Source of the DNA: Allomuricauda ruestringensis DSM 13258
Lineage (GTDB): Bacteria; Bacteroidota; Bacteroidia; Flavobacteriales; Flavobacteriaceae
Direction: 5' to 3'
Assembly: GCF_000224085.1 (NCBI RefSeq)
Contig: NC_015945.1
Span: forward strand, 3,774,501-3,838,500
DNA length: 64,000 nucleotides
Position numbers and translations under genes: made by a program. A model generated the notes under the pieces. The model did not search any database and had not been told where the DNA came from. It saw only the letters and a list, made by a program, of their open reading frames with translations. How positions within the stretch are numbered: position 1 is the first letter of the stretch; every line of letters starts with the position of its first letter. Of this stretch, positions 1 through 9,635 are shown in pieces.

Positions 1-1097
1 TAAAATCCATACTTTCCGCATTGGAAATACGAATCAACAACGTTACGGAGTCTGGACTGGGCCTTACCATACCAACATACAGGGTAGATGTTACCAGAGA
101 GGTTGATGTGATCGAGGAGATTTTAAGGGTTTATGGTTACAACAATATTGATTTTAAGGAAAAACTGAACGCCTCCATTGCCAAATCATCACGTTTTGAA
201 AACTACAGGATTCAAGATGTGATCGGAGATACATTGGCCGCGAAAGGGTTCTTTGAGATTATGACCAATAGCCTGGTCTCGTCCGATATTGCTTCAGAAG
301 ATGAAAGCGCCGTACAGATGTTGAATCCGCTGAGTTCAGATTTATCTGTTCTTAGAACATCAATGCTACATTCTGGGCTTCAAACGGTCAGCTACAACCA
401 CAACAGGCAAAAAACAGACCTCAAGCTGTTCGAGTTCGGTAAAACCTACCACAAAGTGGGTGGAAATCACCAAGAAAAACAGCACTTAGCCATTTTCATT
501 TCTGGGGAACGCACACAAAGTAGTTGGGCCGTTGCCTCAAGAAGGTCAGAGTTTTTCTATTTAAAAGGTATTGTAGAGAATGTTTTTGAGCGTTTGGGCA
601 TAAGGGATATTGACACAAAACCACTAACGGACTCGGATTTTGCCGAGGGAGTTTCCTATGTGAAGAACGACAAGGTTTTGGTGTCTTTGGGACTGGTCGG
701 AAAGACAGCTCTAAAGCGATTCGACATTAAGCAAGAGGTATTTTATGCTGATTTGGATTGGGATGCCATTCTGGAATGTGTCAGCACCCAAAATATAGCT
801 TTCAAGGAAATTCCTAAGTTCCCAGAGGTAACAAGGGATTTTGCTTTGTTATTGGATGATTCCGTTTCTTTCCAAAAAGTGTACGACATAGCCTGGAATA
901 CCGAGAAAAAACTGCTTAAAAAGGTAAACCTGTTCGATGTGTATACTGGTAAAAACCTTCCTGAAGGAAAAAAATCCTATGCGGTGAGCTTTACTCTAAT
1001 GGACGATAAAAAGACTTTGACAGACAAGCAAATCGAAAAGATAATGGGTAAACTATTGTCGCAATACCAAAAGGAATTGGGGGCGGAACTTCGCTAA
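1..1097 (+). CDS. pheT: Phenylalanyl-tRNA synthetase beta subunit, C-terminal part (5' end outside window)
   Basis: The reading frame is open from the window edge (first full codon at base 3), so the gene is cut at its 5' end. It is the beta chain of the alpha2-beta2 PheRS that charges tRNA-Phe in the cytoplasm. Visible are the B5-type segment (VTREVDVIEEILRVYGY), the core that resembles a class II synthetase fold but lacks catalysis in this subunit, and a C-terminal FDX-ACB anticodon-binding domain beginning near PEVTRDFALLLD. About 360 of the usual roughly 800 residues are present. The stop TAA at 1095-1097 directly abuts the stop of the convergent fasciclin gene. Identification is firm. 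Confidence 0.95.
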   Translation, partial: KSILSALEIRINNVTESGLGLTIPTYRVDVTREVDVIEEILRVYGYNNIDFKEKLNASIAKSSRFENYRIQDVIGDTLAAKGFFEIMTNSLVSSDIASEDESAVQMLNPLSSDLSVLRTSMLHSGLQTVSYNHNRQKTDLKLFEFGKTYHKVGGNHQEKQHLAIFISGERTQSSWAVASRRSEFFYLKGIVENVFERLGIRDIDTKPLTDSDFAEGVSYVKNDKVLVSLGLVGKTALKRFDIKQEVFYADLDWDAILECVSTQNIAFKEIPKFPEVTRDFALLLDDSVSFQKVYDIAWNTEKKLLKKVNLFDVYTGKNLPEGKKSYAVSFTLMDDKKTLTDKQIEKIMGKLLSQYQKELGAELR

Positions 1098-1628
1098 TTA
1101 CATTTGTGCAGGTAGGATAACACTATCAATTTCGTGAACCACACCTTCATTTTCTAATTTTAGATCGGCCGCTGTGATTCTAGCAGTATTGCCAATGGGG
1201 TCGGTGAGCACAATATCATACCCATCCAAATGTGCAGTTAATTTTTTCCCCTGAACGGTTGTGAAACTGGCCATTCCATTGCCTCTTCCAATGGCACGCA
1301 ACATACGGGAAGCCGTAAGTTGCCCAGCAACAATATGGTAAGACAGCAAAGATTTTAAGGCCCTTTTATCTTCCGATTTGATCAATTCCGCTATTTTATT
1401 GTTCGAAAATTTCTCAAAGGCGGCATCTGAAGGTGCAAAAATGGTAAATGGACCTGATTTTTGAAGCAAAGCACCCAATTCGGTGGCGTTTACAGCACTC
1501 AATAAAATTTTATGATTGTCCAGCTTACTGGCGTATGATAATGCGTTGGAAGTATTTTGAGCAGTAGTCGTATAAATAGAAAAAGCCAAGCAAAGGCCGA
1601 GCAAAAATTTTGTTACGGGGGTACTCAT
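1098..1628 (-). CDS. Secreted fasciclin (FAS1) domain protein
   Basis: 176 residues. An N-terminal signal peptide (hydrophobic FLLGLCLAFSIYTTTA, cleavage likely after TTTAQ) is followed by one FAS1 domain. The two FAS1 landmarks are visible: GPFTIFAPSDAAFEKF and the later VVHEIDSVILP region. FAS1 domains serve in adhesion or ligand binding outside the cell; the precise role here is unknown. The single-domain size is ordinary for bacterial FAS1 proteins. It ends back to back with pheT with no room for a separate terminator. No transmembrane anchor or lipobox is present, so a periplasmic or released protein is expected. Confidence 0.88.
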   Translation of the reverse strand: MSTPVTKFLLGLCLAFSIYTTTAQNTSNALSYASKLDNHKILLSAVNATELGALLQKSGPFTIFAPSDAAFEKFSNNKIAELIKSEDKRALKSLLSYHIVAGQLTASRMLRAIGRGNGMASFTTVQGKKLTAHLDGYDIVLTDPIGNTARITAADLKLENEGVVHEIDSVILPAQM

Positions 1629-1784
1629 AAAGTTGGTCGAATTTTAGGGCTTGTTCTTTTTAGTATGCTTATACGATTAACTACCAAAAACTTCGATAAG
1701 ATACATTTTTTTTAATGATATCACTCACATTTTTTACCCCTAAAATCCATTTAACACAAACTTAACATTGTGTTTTTCTGACAA

Positions 1785-4232
<2,448 letters not shown>

Positions 4233-4321
4233 CTAATTTTAAAACGCATATTTAAACGATGTAAAATAACCGTTCAGCAACATTTAACTACCCCTTAACA
4301 AGTTTAGCTTCTTGGGTTGCT

Positions 4322-4329
4322 TACTTTTG
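4322..4329 (+). promoter_or_regulatory. -7 box (TACTTTTG) of the thioredoxin-fold lipoprotein gene
   Basis: Exact TAnnTTTG match only 8 bases before the ATG at 4338. It rules out the in-frame TTG at 4317, which lies upstream of the predicted transcript start, and implies either a nearly leaderless mRNA or use of the next ATG at 4356. No convincing -33 TTTG was seen. Confidence 0.4.
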
Positions 4330-4337
4330 GTTGTCAA

Positions 4338-5744
4338 ATGAATCGTTCCCTGTATATGGTAAGATTTTTACTCGGCCTCACCTTAATGTCAACTTTTGTA
4401 TCGTGCTCTGATTCTTCAGAAAGCGGTTCCTCAGTTTTTTTTGGTGGTGAAATTGTAAATCCGACTAGCGATTATGTGGTACTTTACCACAACGATTCTT
4501 ATGTGGATTCCGTAAAGCTCGACGATAAAAACCACTTTTCTTTCAACTTGAATAACATTGAGGATGGGCTCTATCATTTTGATCATGCCCCAGAACTTCA
4601 GTATGTATACTTGAGCCAAGGCGACAGTCTTTTGGCCCGCTTGAACACTGTAGAGTTTGATGAATCTTTGGTGTTCTCGGGAACAGGTAGCGAAATCAAT
4701 AACTTTTTGATAGAGATTTTCTTAGCCACCGAAAAAGAGGAACCGATCATAAAAAGGTATTACAGCCTAGATCCTGAAGGTTTTAGTAAAAAGATAGACT
4801 CCTTGCATGCCCTAAAAATCAAACAGCTTGAAGAGTTGTCAACGGACAATTTGCTCTCAACCAAAGTTTTGGCCATGGCAGAGGCTTCCATAGATTACAA
4901 CACCTATATCAACAAAGAAAAGTATCCCTTCTATCACAAAAAGGAAACTGGTGAGGAAACCATTCATGAACTTGGGGATGATTTTTATGGTTATCGAAAA
5001 AGAATAGACTTCAACAATAAGGACCTTACCTATTTTAGGCCCTATTTTGATTTTATGAAGTGGCATTTTGGCAATATGTCCTACATGATATGTTTGGAAG
5101 ATTGCTCCACGGATAAGAAACCTGTAAGTGACCGTCTGCACTTTAACAAGCATAAACTTGCCCTAGTGGATAGTTTGGTGAACCAAACAGAGCTTAGGGA
5201 CATTCTTTTTAGGAACGTTGCCGTGGACTACCTACTACGGGAACACAACCCAAGTAAAGAGGCCACTATTTTTATTGATAAGTTTAAATCCCTCTCCACC
5301 AACGAGGAGCACAAGGAAGAAATTGAACTGTTGTACAACGGCATCAAAAACTTACAGCCAAACACAACACTTCCAGACATCATGGTCAAAAATTTTAATA
5401 ACGAAGAGGTCTCTCTAAAAGATTTGGCCAATAAAAGGAAGAGTACCGTATTCTATTTTTGGACCGCCGACCAAAAGAGACACTTTATTAATGTAAACAA
5501 GCATATTATTACTCTGGAGGAAAAATACCCACACTACAACTTTGTAGGCATTAACCTAAGAACCAGTCACTCGCAATGGAAACAACTTATGGACGAGTAC
5601 AAGCTGGACAAAAACAAGCAATTTTACGGGGAAAACTTCAAAGAACTACAAATGGCCATGATCATTGACGGGCTCAATAAGTGTGTTATTGCAAAAGACA
5701 CAGTAGTAGTTGATGGCTTTGCCAACCTTTTCACTTCTTTATAA
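4338..5744 (+). CDS. Thioredoxin-fold (AhpC/TSA-like) lipoprotein lacking the CxxC
   Basis: 468 residues. A lipoprotein signal peptide ends in the lipobox FVSC. The N-terminal part (about 30-110) looks like the beta-rich DUF4369-type domain that precedes TlpA-like proteins in Bacteroidota; a helical middle follows, and the last 130 residues form a thioredoxin-like domain starting at TTLPDIMVKNFNNEEVSL. Where active members have WASWCxxC, this one reads FYFWTADQKRH, with no cysteine pair, so thiol-disulfide exchange is not expected. Start chosen at ATG 4338; ATG 4356 (MVRFLLGL) would also give a good signal peptide. A hairpin follows the stop. Role unknown. Confidence 0.75.
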   Translation: MNRSLYMVRFLLGLTLMSTFVSCSDSSESGSSVFFGGEIVNPTSDYVVLYHNDSYVDSVKLDDKNHFSFNLNNIEDGLYHFDHAPELQYVYLSQGDSLLARLNTVEFDESLVFSGTGSEINNFLIEIFLATEKEEPIIKRYYSLDPEGFSKKIDSLHALKIKQLEELSTDNLLSTKVLAMAEASIDYNTYINKEKYPFYHKKETGEETIHELGDDFYGYRKRIDFNNKDLTYFRPYFDFMKWHFGNMSYMICLEDCSTDKKPVSDRLHFNKHKLALVDSLVNQTELRDILFRNVAVDYLLREHNPSKEATIFIDKFKSLSTNEEHKEEIELLYNGIKNLQPNTTLPDIMVKNFNNEEVSLKDLANKRKSTVFYFWTADQKRHFINVNKHIITLEEKYPHYNFVGINLRTSHSQWKQLMDEYKLDKNKQFYGENFKELQMAMIIDGLNKCVIAKDTVVVDGFANLFTSL

Positions 5745-5749
5745 ATAAA

Positions 5750-5786
5750 AAAACCCCGAATTTACATTCAGGGCCTCTTTTTAAAT
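5750..5786. terminator. Bidirectional terminator between convergent genes
   Basis: Stem CCCGAAT (5755-5761) pairs with ATTC-A-GGG (5766-5773, one bulged A), with an A-run on the left and a T-run on the right, so it can terminate transcription from both sides (lipoprotein gene and transaldolase). Confidence 0.7.
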
Positions 5787-5803
5787 TTTTTCTAGATTCC
5801 TTA

Positions 5804-6460
5804 TTAGGAATTTCCTTTTTTGTAATCTTCCAGAAACTTGGCCAAACCAATATCGGTCAATGGATGTTTCAACAATCCATCAATAGAAGATAGTGGACCT
5901 GTCATAACATCGGCGCCCAATTTAGCGCAATCGATCACGTGCATGGTGTGGCGGATGGATGCAGCCAATATTTCGGTTTCAAATCCGTAGTTATCATAAA
6001 TTAAACGGATTTCTGCGATTAGGTTAAGACCGTCTGTGGAAATATCGTCCAATCTTCCCAAGAAAGGGGAAACATAATTGGCACCTGCTTTGGCTGCCAA
6101 TAAGGCCTGACCCGGCGAGAACACCAAAGTACAGTTGGTACGGATACCCTTATCCGAAAAATATTTCAATGCTTTTACACCATCTCTGATCATGGGAACC
6201 TTCACCACAATTTGCTCGTGCAGTTCAGCTAGTTCCTCGCCTTCTTTGACCATTCCATCAAAATCGGTGGCCACTACTTCGGCAGAAACATCTCCATCAA
6301 CAATATTGCAGATGTCCACGTAGTGCTTTAAAATATTATCTTTTCCGGTAATACCTTCTTTCGCCATAAGGGAAGGATTGGTGGTTACACCATCCAACAC
6401 ACCCAGTTCTTGGGCTTCCTTAATTTGATCAAGGTTGGCAGTATCAATAAAAAACTTCAT
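5804..6460 (-). CDS. Transaldolase / fructose-6-phosphate aldolase family (small type)
   Basis: 218 residues, the length of the short TalC/FSA class rather than the 310-residue classical transaldolase. Begins [16 protein letters not shown] and has [13 protein letters not shown] near residue 25, the Schiff-base Lys region VKVPM near residue 85, and [21 protein letters not shown]. It exchanges dihydroxyacetone units between sugar phosphates in the non-oxidative pentose phosphate pathway, in the cytoplasm. Bacteroidota commonly use this short form as their transaldolase. Sequence alone does not separate transaldolase from F6P aldolase activity, so no symbol is given. Convergent with the upstream lipoprotein gene. 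Confidence 0.9.
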   Translation of the reverse strand: MKFFIDTANLDQIKEAQELGVLDGVTTNPSLMAKEGITGKDNILKHYVDICNIVDGDVSAEVVATDFDGMVKEGEELAELHEQIVVKVPMIRDGVKALKYFSDKGIRTNCTLVFSPGQALLAAKAGANYVSPFLGRLDDISTDGLNLIAEIRLIYDNYGFETEILAASIRHTMHVIDCAKLGADVMTGPLSSIDGLLKHPLTDIGLAKFLEDYKKGNS

Positions 6461-6499
6461 TTCTAAGTATTTATAAATTGTTCACTAATACGTGTAAAA

Positions 6500-7309
6500 T
6501 TACAACTTATAATGGTTGAGGAGTAATTTTTCGTAGACTTTGTCGGGTAATATCTTCTTTAACCTAAGGGAAAACTTTTGCAAAAATGCTCCGACAGGGT
6601 TGTGTACTTTTGGTTTTTCCTGGTTGATGATTCTATGTACGGCCTCAGCTACCTGTATAGGGTCTCCCCCACTATCCACATCGTTATTAATGGCTTTTAA
6701 GGTTTGAGAATACCTTTCTTCGTAGGCCGAACCTTCTATTACGGGGGAATGGTACCTGCCCGATGCAATGTTTGTTGCAAAATCCCCTGGCGCCACATTG
6801 GTTATAGTGATGCCAAAATCCTTGGTCTCCATACGCAACGCTTCGGTAATAAGTCCTAAAGCACCTTTGGTGGCGGAATAAAATCCGCGATAAGGCAACC
6901 CCATATATCCGGCAATGGATGTTATATTGATGATGGCTCCCCCACCCTGTTTGCGCATTTGTGGCAAAACGGCCTTCATCACATGTACGGGGCCATGAAA
7001 ATTAGTATCAAAAACATGAAGTATTTCCTCGTGTGGTGTTTCTTCAATAGGACCTGTAATGCCAACACCTGCATTGTTGATCAACACATCCAATCTGTTT
7101 TCTTTGGAAATTACATAGGAAACTGCCTTTTGAATGCTTTCCACATCCTTTACATCCAACTGAACAAGTTCAAAATCCTTAAAATCGGGATAGTTTTTTG
7201 GATTGCGTGTAGTACCATAAACGGTAAATCCTTTTTGGGTCAAATATGTTCCGATGGATTTACCAATACCTGAAGAACCGCCGGTGATCAGTACAATTTT
7301 TTTATCCAT
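6500..7309 (-). CDS. SDR-family oxidoreductase
   Basis: 269 residues from the ATG at 7309 (MDKKIVLITGG). Classical short-chain dehydrogenase: cofactor motif TGGSSGIGKSIG near residue 9, NNAGVG near 85, catalytic Ser in ITSIAG and YSATKGALG (Tyr-x3-Lys). Substrate unknown; the C-terminal tail (LQKFSLRLKKILPDKVYEKLL) resembles lipid- or steroid-type SDRs. An upstream in-frame ATG at 7342 would overlap the 3' end of the SRP RNA gene, so the shorter start is chosen. Only 28 bases separate it from the SRP RNA, and it has no clear promoter of its own, so readthrough from the SRP RNA promoter is possible. Confidence 0.88.
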   Translation of the reverse strand: MDKKIVLITGGSSGIGKSIGTYLTQKGFTVYGTTRNPKNYPDFKDFELVQLDVKDVESIQKAVSYVISKENRLDVLINNAGVGITGPIEETPHEEILHVFDTNFHGPVHVMKAVLPQMRKQGGGAIINITSIAGYMGLPYRGFYSATKGALGLITEALRMETKDFGITITNVAPGDFATNIASGRYHSPVIEGSAYEERYSQTLKAINNDVDSGGDPIQVAEAVHRIINQEKPKVHNPVGAFLQKFSLRLKKILPDKVYEKLLLNHYKL

Positions 7310-7337
7310 GATCATCTGATTTTTGGGTACAAAAAAA

Positions 7338-7431
7338 GGCAAGCTACCTACATCGCACCGCTACGACCACATACCCTTGCTGCGTTCCCGCCCTGGGGGA
7401 TTCTGCAGGAGCTGGTCGTGTAGGACTTGCC
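7338..7431 (-). ncRNA. ffs: Signal recognition particle RNA, small bacterial type
   Basis: Read on the minus strand, the RNA begins GGCAAGTCCTAC and ends GTAGGTAGCTTGCC, so the ends pair into a long stem. The apical domain contains CCCAGGGCGGGAACGCAGCA, the Bacteroidota version of the SRP domain IV that binds Ffh. The 3' end runs directly into seven Us (7331-7337), giving a built-in terminator. It forms the Ffh-RNA particle that delivers membrane proteins to the translocon. An excellent promoter sits immediately upstream. The ends are estimated from the pairing and may shift by a few bases. Confidence 0.92.
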
Positions 7432-7436
7432 GACTG

Positions 7437-7466
7437 CAAATATACGACCTTTTATATTTGTGACAA
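7437..7466 (-). promoter_or_regulatory. Promoter of SRP RNA (-33 TTG, -7 TATATTTG)
   Basis: On the minus strand TATATTTG (7437-7444) matches TAnnTTTG exactly and stands 5 bases before the first base of the RNA; TTG at 7464-7466 is 19 bases further up. Spacing and position are ideal for a Bacteroidota sigma-A promoter, and it anchors the 5' end of the RNA. Confidence 0.75.
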
Positions 7467-7743
7467 TCCCAATTCATTCTTAATTTCGGTGTTTTGGATC
7501 AATAGCGTCCTAAACGTTTTTTATACCCAGCCTTGTATTTTACTAGTGATACCAGTATATCAAGAGGGTAAGGGGGGATTTTTAGGCCGCTGACTTATGA
7601 CTTCAAGACTTAAGACGTATGACTTATATGTTTTGTAACACACAAAACATCAATATATTATCTAGGCTCAGTCATATATCTTATGTCCTACAGTCCTATG
7701 TCAAAAATATTTTGGACATTATCAGTTTTAGGATTAACAACTT
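7445..7743. other. Gene-free stretch with short repeats
   Basis: About 300 bases without a coding frame. It carries a run of related phrases (GACTTATGA, GACTTAAGAC, GACTTATATG near 7591-7630), a perfect 9-base inverted repeat ATGTTTTGT/ACAAAACAT at 7628-7650 with a 5-base loop and no T-run, and the start region of the next gene. No RNA gene recognised apart from the SRP RNA and its promoter at the left edge. Confidence 0.5.
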
Positions 7744-8808
7744 ATGATACAAGCAATAAGAACAATGGGCAAACTTTTTTCTATAACCGGGGTATTGCTC
7801 TTCTTTTTGGGCTGCGGTGGCAATGCCGATCCTGCCAAGCATTTTTCCATTCAGTTGGAAAACAAAAATATACAGCAAAACCAGCAAGTGGGTGTGACAC
7901 TGAAGAACAAAAAGGACATTGAAATTTCCGATCTTCGTTATTATATGGACGGGAAAGAATTACTCGTTGAAAACGGAAAACTGACCTTGGATCTACCAAC
8001 TTTGGGAAACAAAACCTTGGTGGCCAAATTCAATATTGAAGAACAAGCCGTAGAAGTTGAAAAAAAACTAAGATTACTGGCTGCCGCTGCCCCAGAAGTA
8101 TATACCTACGAAATCATAAACAGTTATCCGCACGATACGGGGGCTTACACACAAGGACTGGAGTTTTACAAGGGAACACTTTATGAAAGCACTGGTAAAC
8201 GAGGCGCTTCAACAGTGAGGAAAGTAAATTTTGAAACTGGGGAGGTGGTTACCAATATTCCCATGGACGATTCCGTATTTGGAGAAGGCATCACTATAAT
8301 GAACGATAAATTGTACCAACTTACTTGGCAAAGTGGCATGGGGTATGTGTACGATATCTCCAACTTGGAAAAGATAAAAAACTTTACCTATGGTAAAAGT
8401 CGTGAAGGTTGGGGGCTCTGTAACGATGGCAAAAAAATATTTAAAAGCGATGGTACTGAAAAAATATGGTTCCTAGATCCAGAGACCTTGGAAGAACAAG
8501 GCCATATTGAAATCGTGACCAACAAATCCATATTTAACAGCGCCAACGAACTGGAATATGTAGCTGGTAAAATCTATGCCAATGTGTACCAAAAAGAAAG
8601 TATGATGATCATTGATGCCACTTCCGGTGCCATAGAAGGGGTCATTAATTTTGGTGGCCTTAAAAACAAAGTAAGCAAGGGACCTGAATGGGACGAAGGA
8701 AATTCCGTGCTAAACGGTGTAGCTTATCACCCAGAAAGAGAAACCTTTTTTGTTACCGGCAAAAACTGGGACAAGCTTTTTGAGGTGAAAATCCGTAAAA
8801 AGGACTAA
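7744..8808 (+). CDS. Glutaminyl-peptide cyclotransferase, lipoprotein
   Basis: 354 residues. Signal peptide with lipobox LLFFLGC, then an N-terminal beta domain of about 80 residues of unknown role, then the glutamine cyclotransferase beta-propeller (YEIINSYPHDTGAYTQGLEF, GEGITIMNDKLYQLTW, GWGLCNDGKKIFKSDGT, NGVAYHPERETFFVTGK). The plant-type enzyme family converts N-terminal Gln or Glu of peptides to pyroglutamate; here it would act in the periplasm on exported proteins. The ATG at 7744 gives a somewhat long n-region; ATG 7768 (MGKLFSITG) is an alternative start. Its TAA overlaps the ATG of the thioesterase gene (TAATG), so both are cotranscribed. Confidence 0.88.
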   Translation: MIQAIRTMGKLFSITGVLLFFLGCGGNADPAKHFSIQLENKNIQQNQQVGVTLKNKKDIEISDLRYYMDGKELLVENGKLTLDLPTLGNKTLVAKFNIEEQAVEVEKKLRLLAAAAPEVYTYEIINSYPHDTGAYTQGLEFYKGTLYESTGKRGASTVRKVNFETGEVVTNIPMDDSVFGEGITIMNDKLYQLTWQSGMGYVYDISNLEKIKNFTYGKSREGWGLCNDGKKIFKSDGTEKIWFLDPETLEEQGHIEIVTNKSIFNSANELEYVAGKIYANVYQKESMMIIDATSGAIEGVINFGGLKNKVSKGPEWDEGNSVLNGVAYHPERETFFVTGKNWDKLFEVKIRKKD

Positions 8809-9197
8809 TGAAAAACTACTCCGAAGTTTTTGATGTAGTCCCAGATGATTTGGACGACCTAAACCATGTAAACAATATTAGGTATGTGGAGTGGATTCAG
8901 GATATTTCCAAAAAGCACTGGATGCAGGTTGCTCCCAAAGACATTCAAAAATCCATGATATGGGTGGTTCGGCACCACAGCATTACCTACCACAAATCTG
9001 CCGTATTGGGCAATACCATTAAAATAAGAACCTATATTAAAAGCAACAAAGGGCCCATTTCTACCCGTGTGGTAGAAATTAAGAACGATAATACCGATGA
9101 GCTATTGGTTAAATCGGTTACCGAGTGGTGCTTGTTGGATGCAAAGACTTTCCGCCCCAAAAGGGTTCCTGGGGAAATAAAGGTGTTATTTGAATAA
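8808..9197 (+). CDS. Acyl-CoA/acyl-ACP thioesterase, hot-dog fold
   Basis: 129 residues with the 4-hydroxybenzoyl-CoA thioesterase pattern: VVPDDLDDLNHVNNIRYVEW, where the Asp-x-x-x-His-x-Asn stretch carries the catalytic region, then a helix and IKIRTYIKSNKGPISTRVVEI strands. It would hydrolyse acyl thioesters in the cytoplasm; the chain length or aryl specificity cannot be read. One-base overlap with the preceding cyclotransferase gene shows translational coupling, although no functional link between the two is obvious. A second member of this family lies at 30188. Confidence 0.85.
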   Translation: MKNYSEVFDVVPDDLDDLNHVNNIRYVEWIQDISKKHWMQVAPKDIQKSMIWVVRHHSITYHKSAVLGNTIKIRTYIKSNKGPISTRVVEIKNDNTDELLVKSVTEWCLLDAKTFRPKRVPGEIKVLFE

Positions 9198-9428
9198 TTC
9201 AAAATAAACTACATCCATTACTTGTTTTAAAAAAAATTATTAACTTCAGGACATTGAAAAAGTAAAAATCGTGGACTTTTATCTTACCTCAACCTCATAG
9301 TCGGTTTTTATTTTTCAATATTCTCAACCTCAACATAATTTAATATAGCCTAGTTTGATTTATCTCAGAGAGGAAACCTATGCTCAAAATTTTAAAAGAA
9401 GGCAATTATTAACCTAAATCTTTTATCT
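9198..9428. other. Upstream region of the RiPP-like island
   Basis: 231 bases, strongly AT-rich, between the thioesterase and the small precursor gene. No exact TAnnTTTG box could be placed; TATTTTTC (in the stretch near 9310) and TAGTTTGA (near 9350) are imperfect candidates. A 10-codon ATG frame at 9379-9411 (MLKILKEGNY) could be a leader but is probably chance. Confidence 0.4.
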
Positions 9429-9563
9429 ATGTCTAAATCAGATGAATTTAAAGTTGAGGAACTTGAACAGCGCCTTGAGATGGCAAAATGGTCGAACACC
9501 TCAAAAGCCGCATGCACTAGTGGTGATTGTAGAGGATACATCGGTTTTAAAGTTTCAATTTAA
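9429..9563 (+). CDS. Putative RiPP precursor peptide (44 aa, Cx4C core)
   Basis: Starts at ATG 9429 and stops at TAA 9561-9563. Residues 1-21 form a charged, probably helical leader (EFKVEELEQRLEMAKW), and residues 22-44 a polar, small-residue core with Cys29 and Cys34 (AACTSGDCRGYIGF) and a short tail KVSI. This split between an acidic leader and a Cys/Ser/Thr/Gly-rich core is typical of precursors of ribosomally made, post-translationally modified peptides. It has no signal peptide. It is followed by a strong hairpin and then by genes for an isoprenoid enzyme and a PqqD/M50 protein, which fits a precursor-first operon. I do not recognise a named precursor family. Modified residues (Cys, Trp21, Ser/Thr) and leader cleavage point are unknown. 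Confidence 0.7.
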   Translation: MSKSDEFKVEELEQRLEMAKWSNTSKAACTSGDCRGYIGFKVSI

Positions 9564-9577
9564 TCGATGGTTTTATT

Positions 9578-9606
9578 CAACAATGGGGTCATTGACCCCA
9601 TTGTTG
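9578..9606 (+). promoter_or_regulatory. Perfect hairpin after the precursor gene
   Basis: CAACAATGGGGTC (9578-9590) pairs perfectly with GACCCCATTGTTG (9594-9606) around a 3-base loop. It starts 14 bases after the precursor stop codon. No T-run follows, so full rho-independent termination is unlikely; a partial terminator, or a 3' stabiliser that raises precursor mRNA over the enzyme genes, fits better. Confidence 0.75.
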
Positions 9607-9635
9607 CCATAACAAAGATCAATTATTCTGTAGGT

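Noticed and set aside
7628..7650. Perfect inverted repeat ATGTTTTGT/ACAAAACAT as a terminator
   Set aside because: AT-rich stem, no T-run, and no gene ending nearby on either strand; left as a plain inverted repeat.
9379..9411. 10-codon frame MLKILKEGNY before the precursor gene
   Set aside because: Too short and featureless to call; kept only as a remark in the upstream-region entry.
9567..9635. Longer start for the 9636 protein (MVLFNNGVIDPIVAITK)
   Set aside because: The extension is encoded by the perfect hairpin and puts about 23 hydrophilic residues before a good signal peptide.
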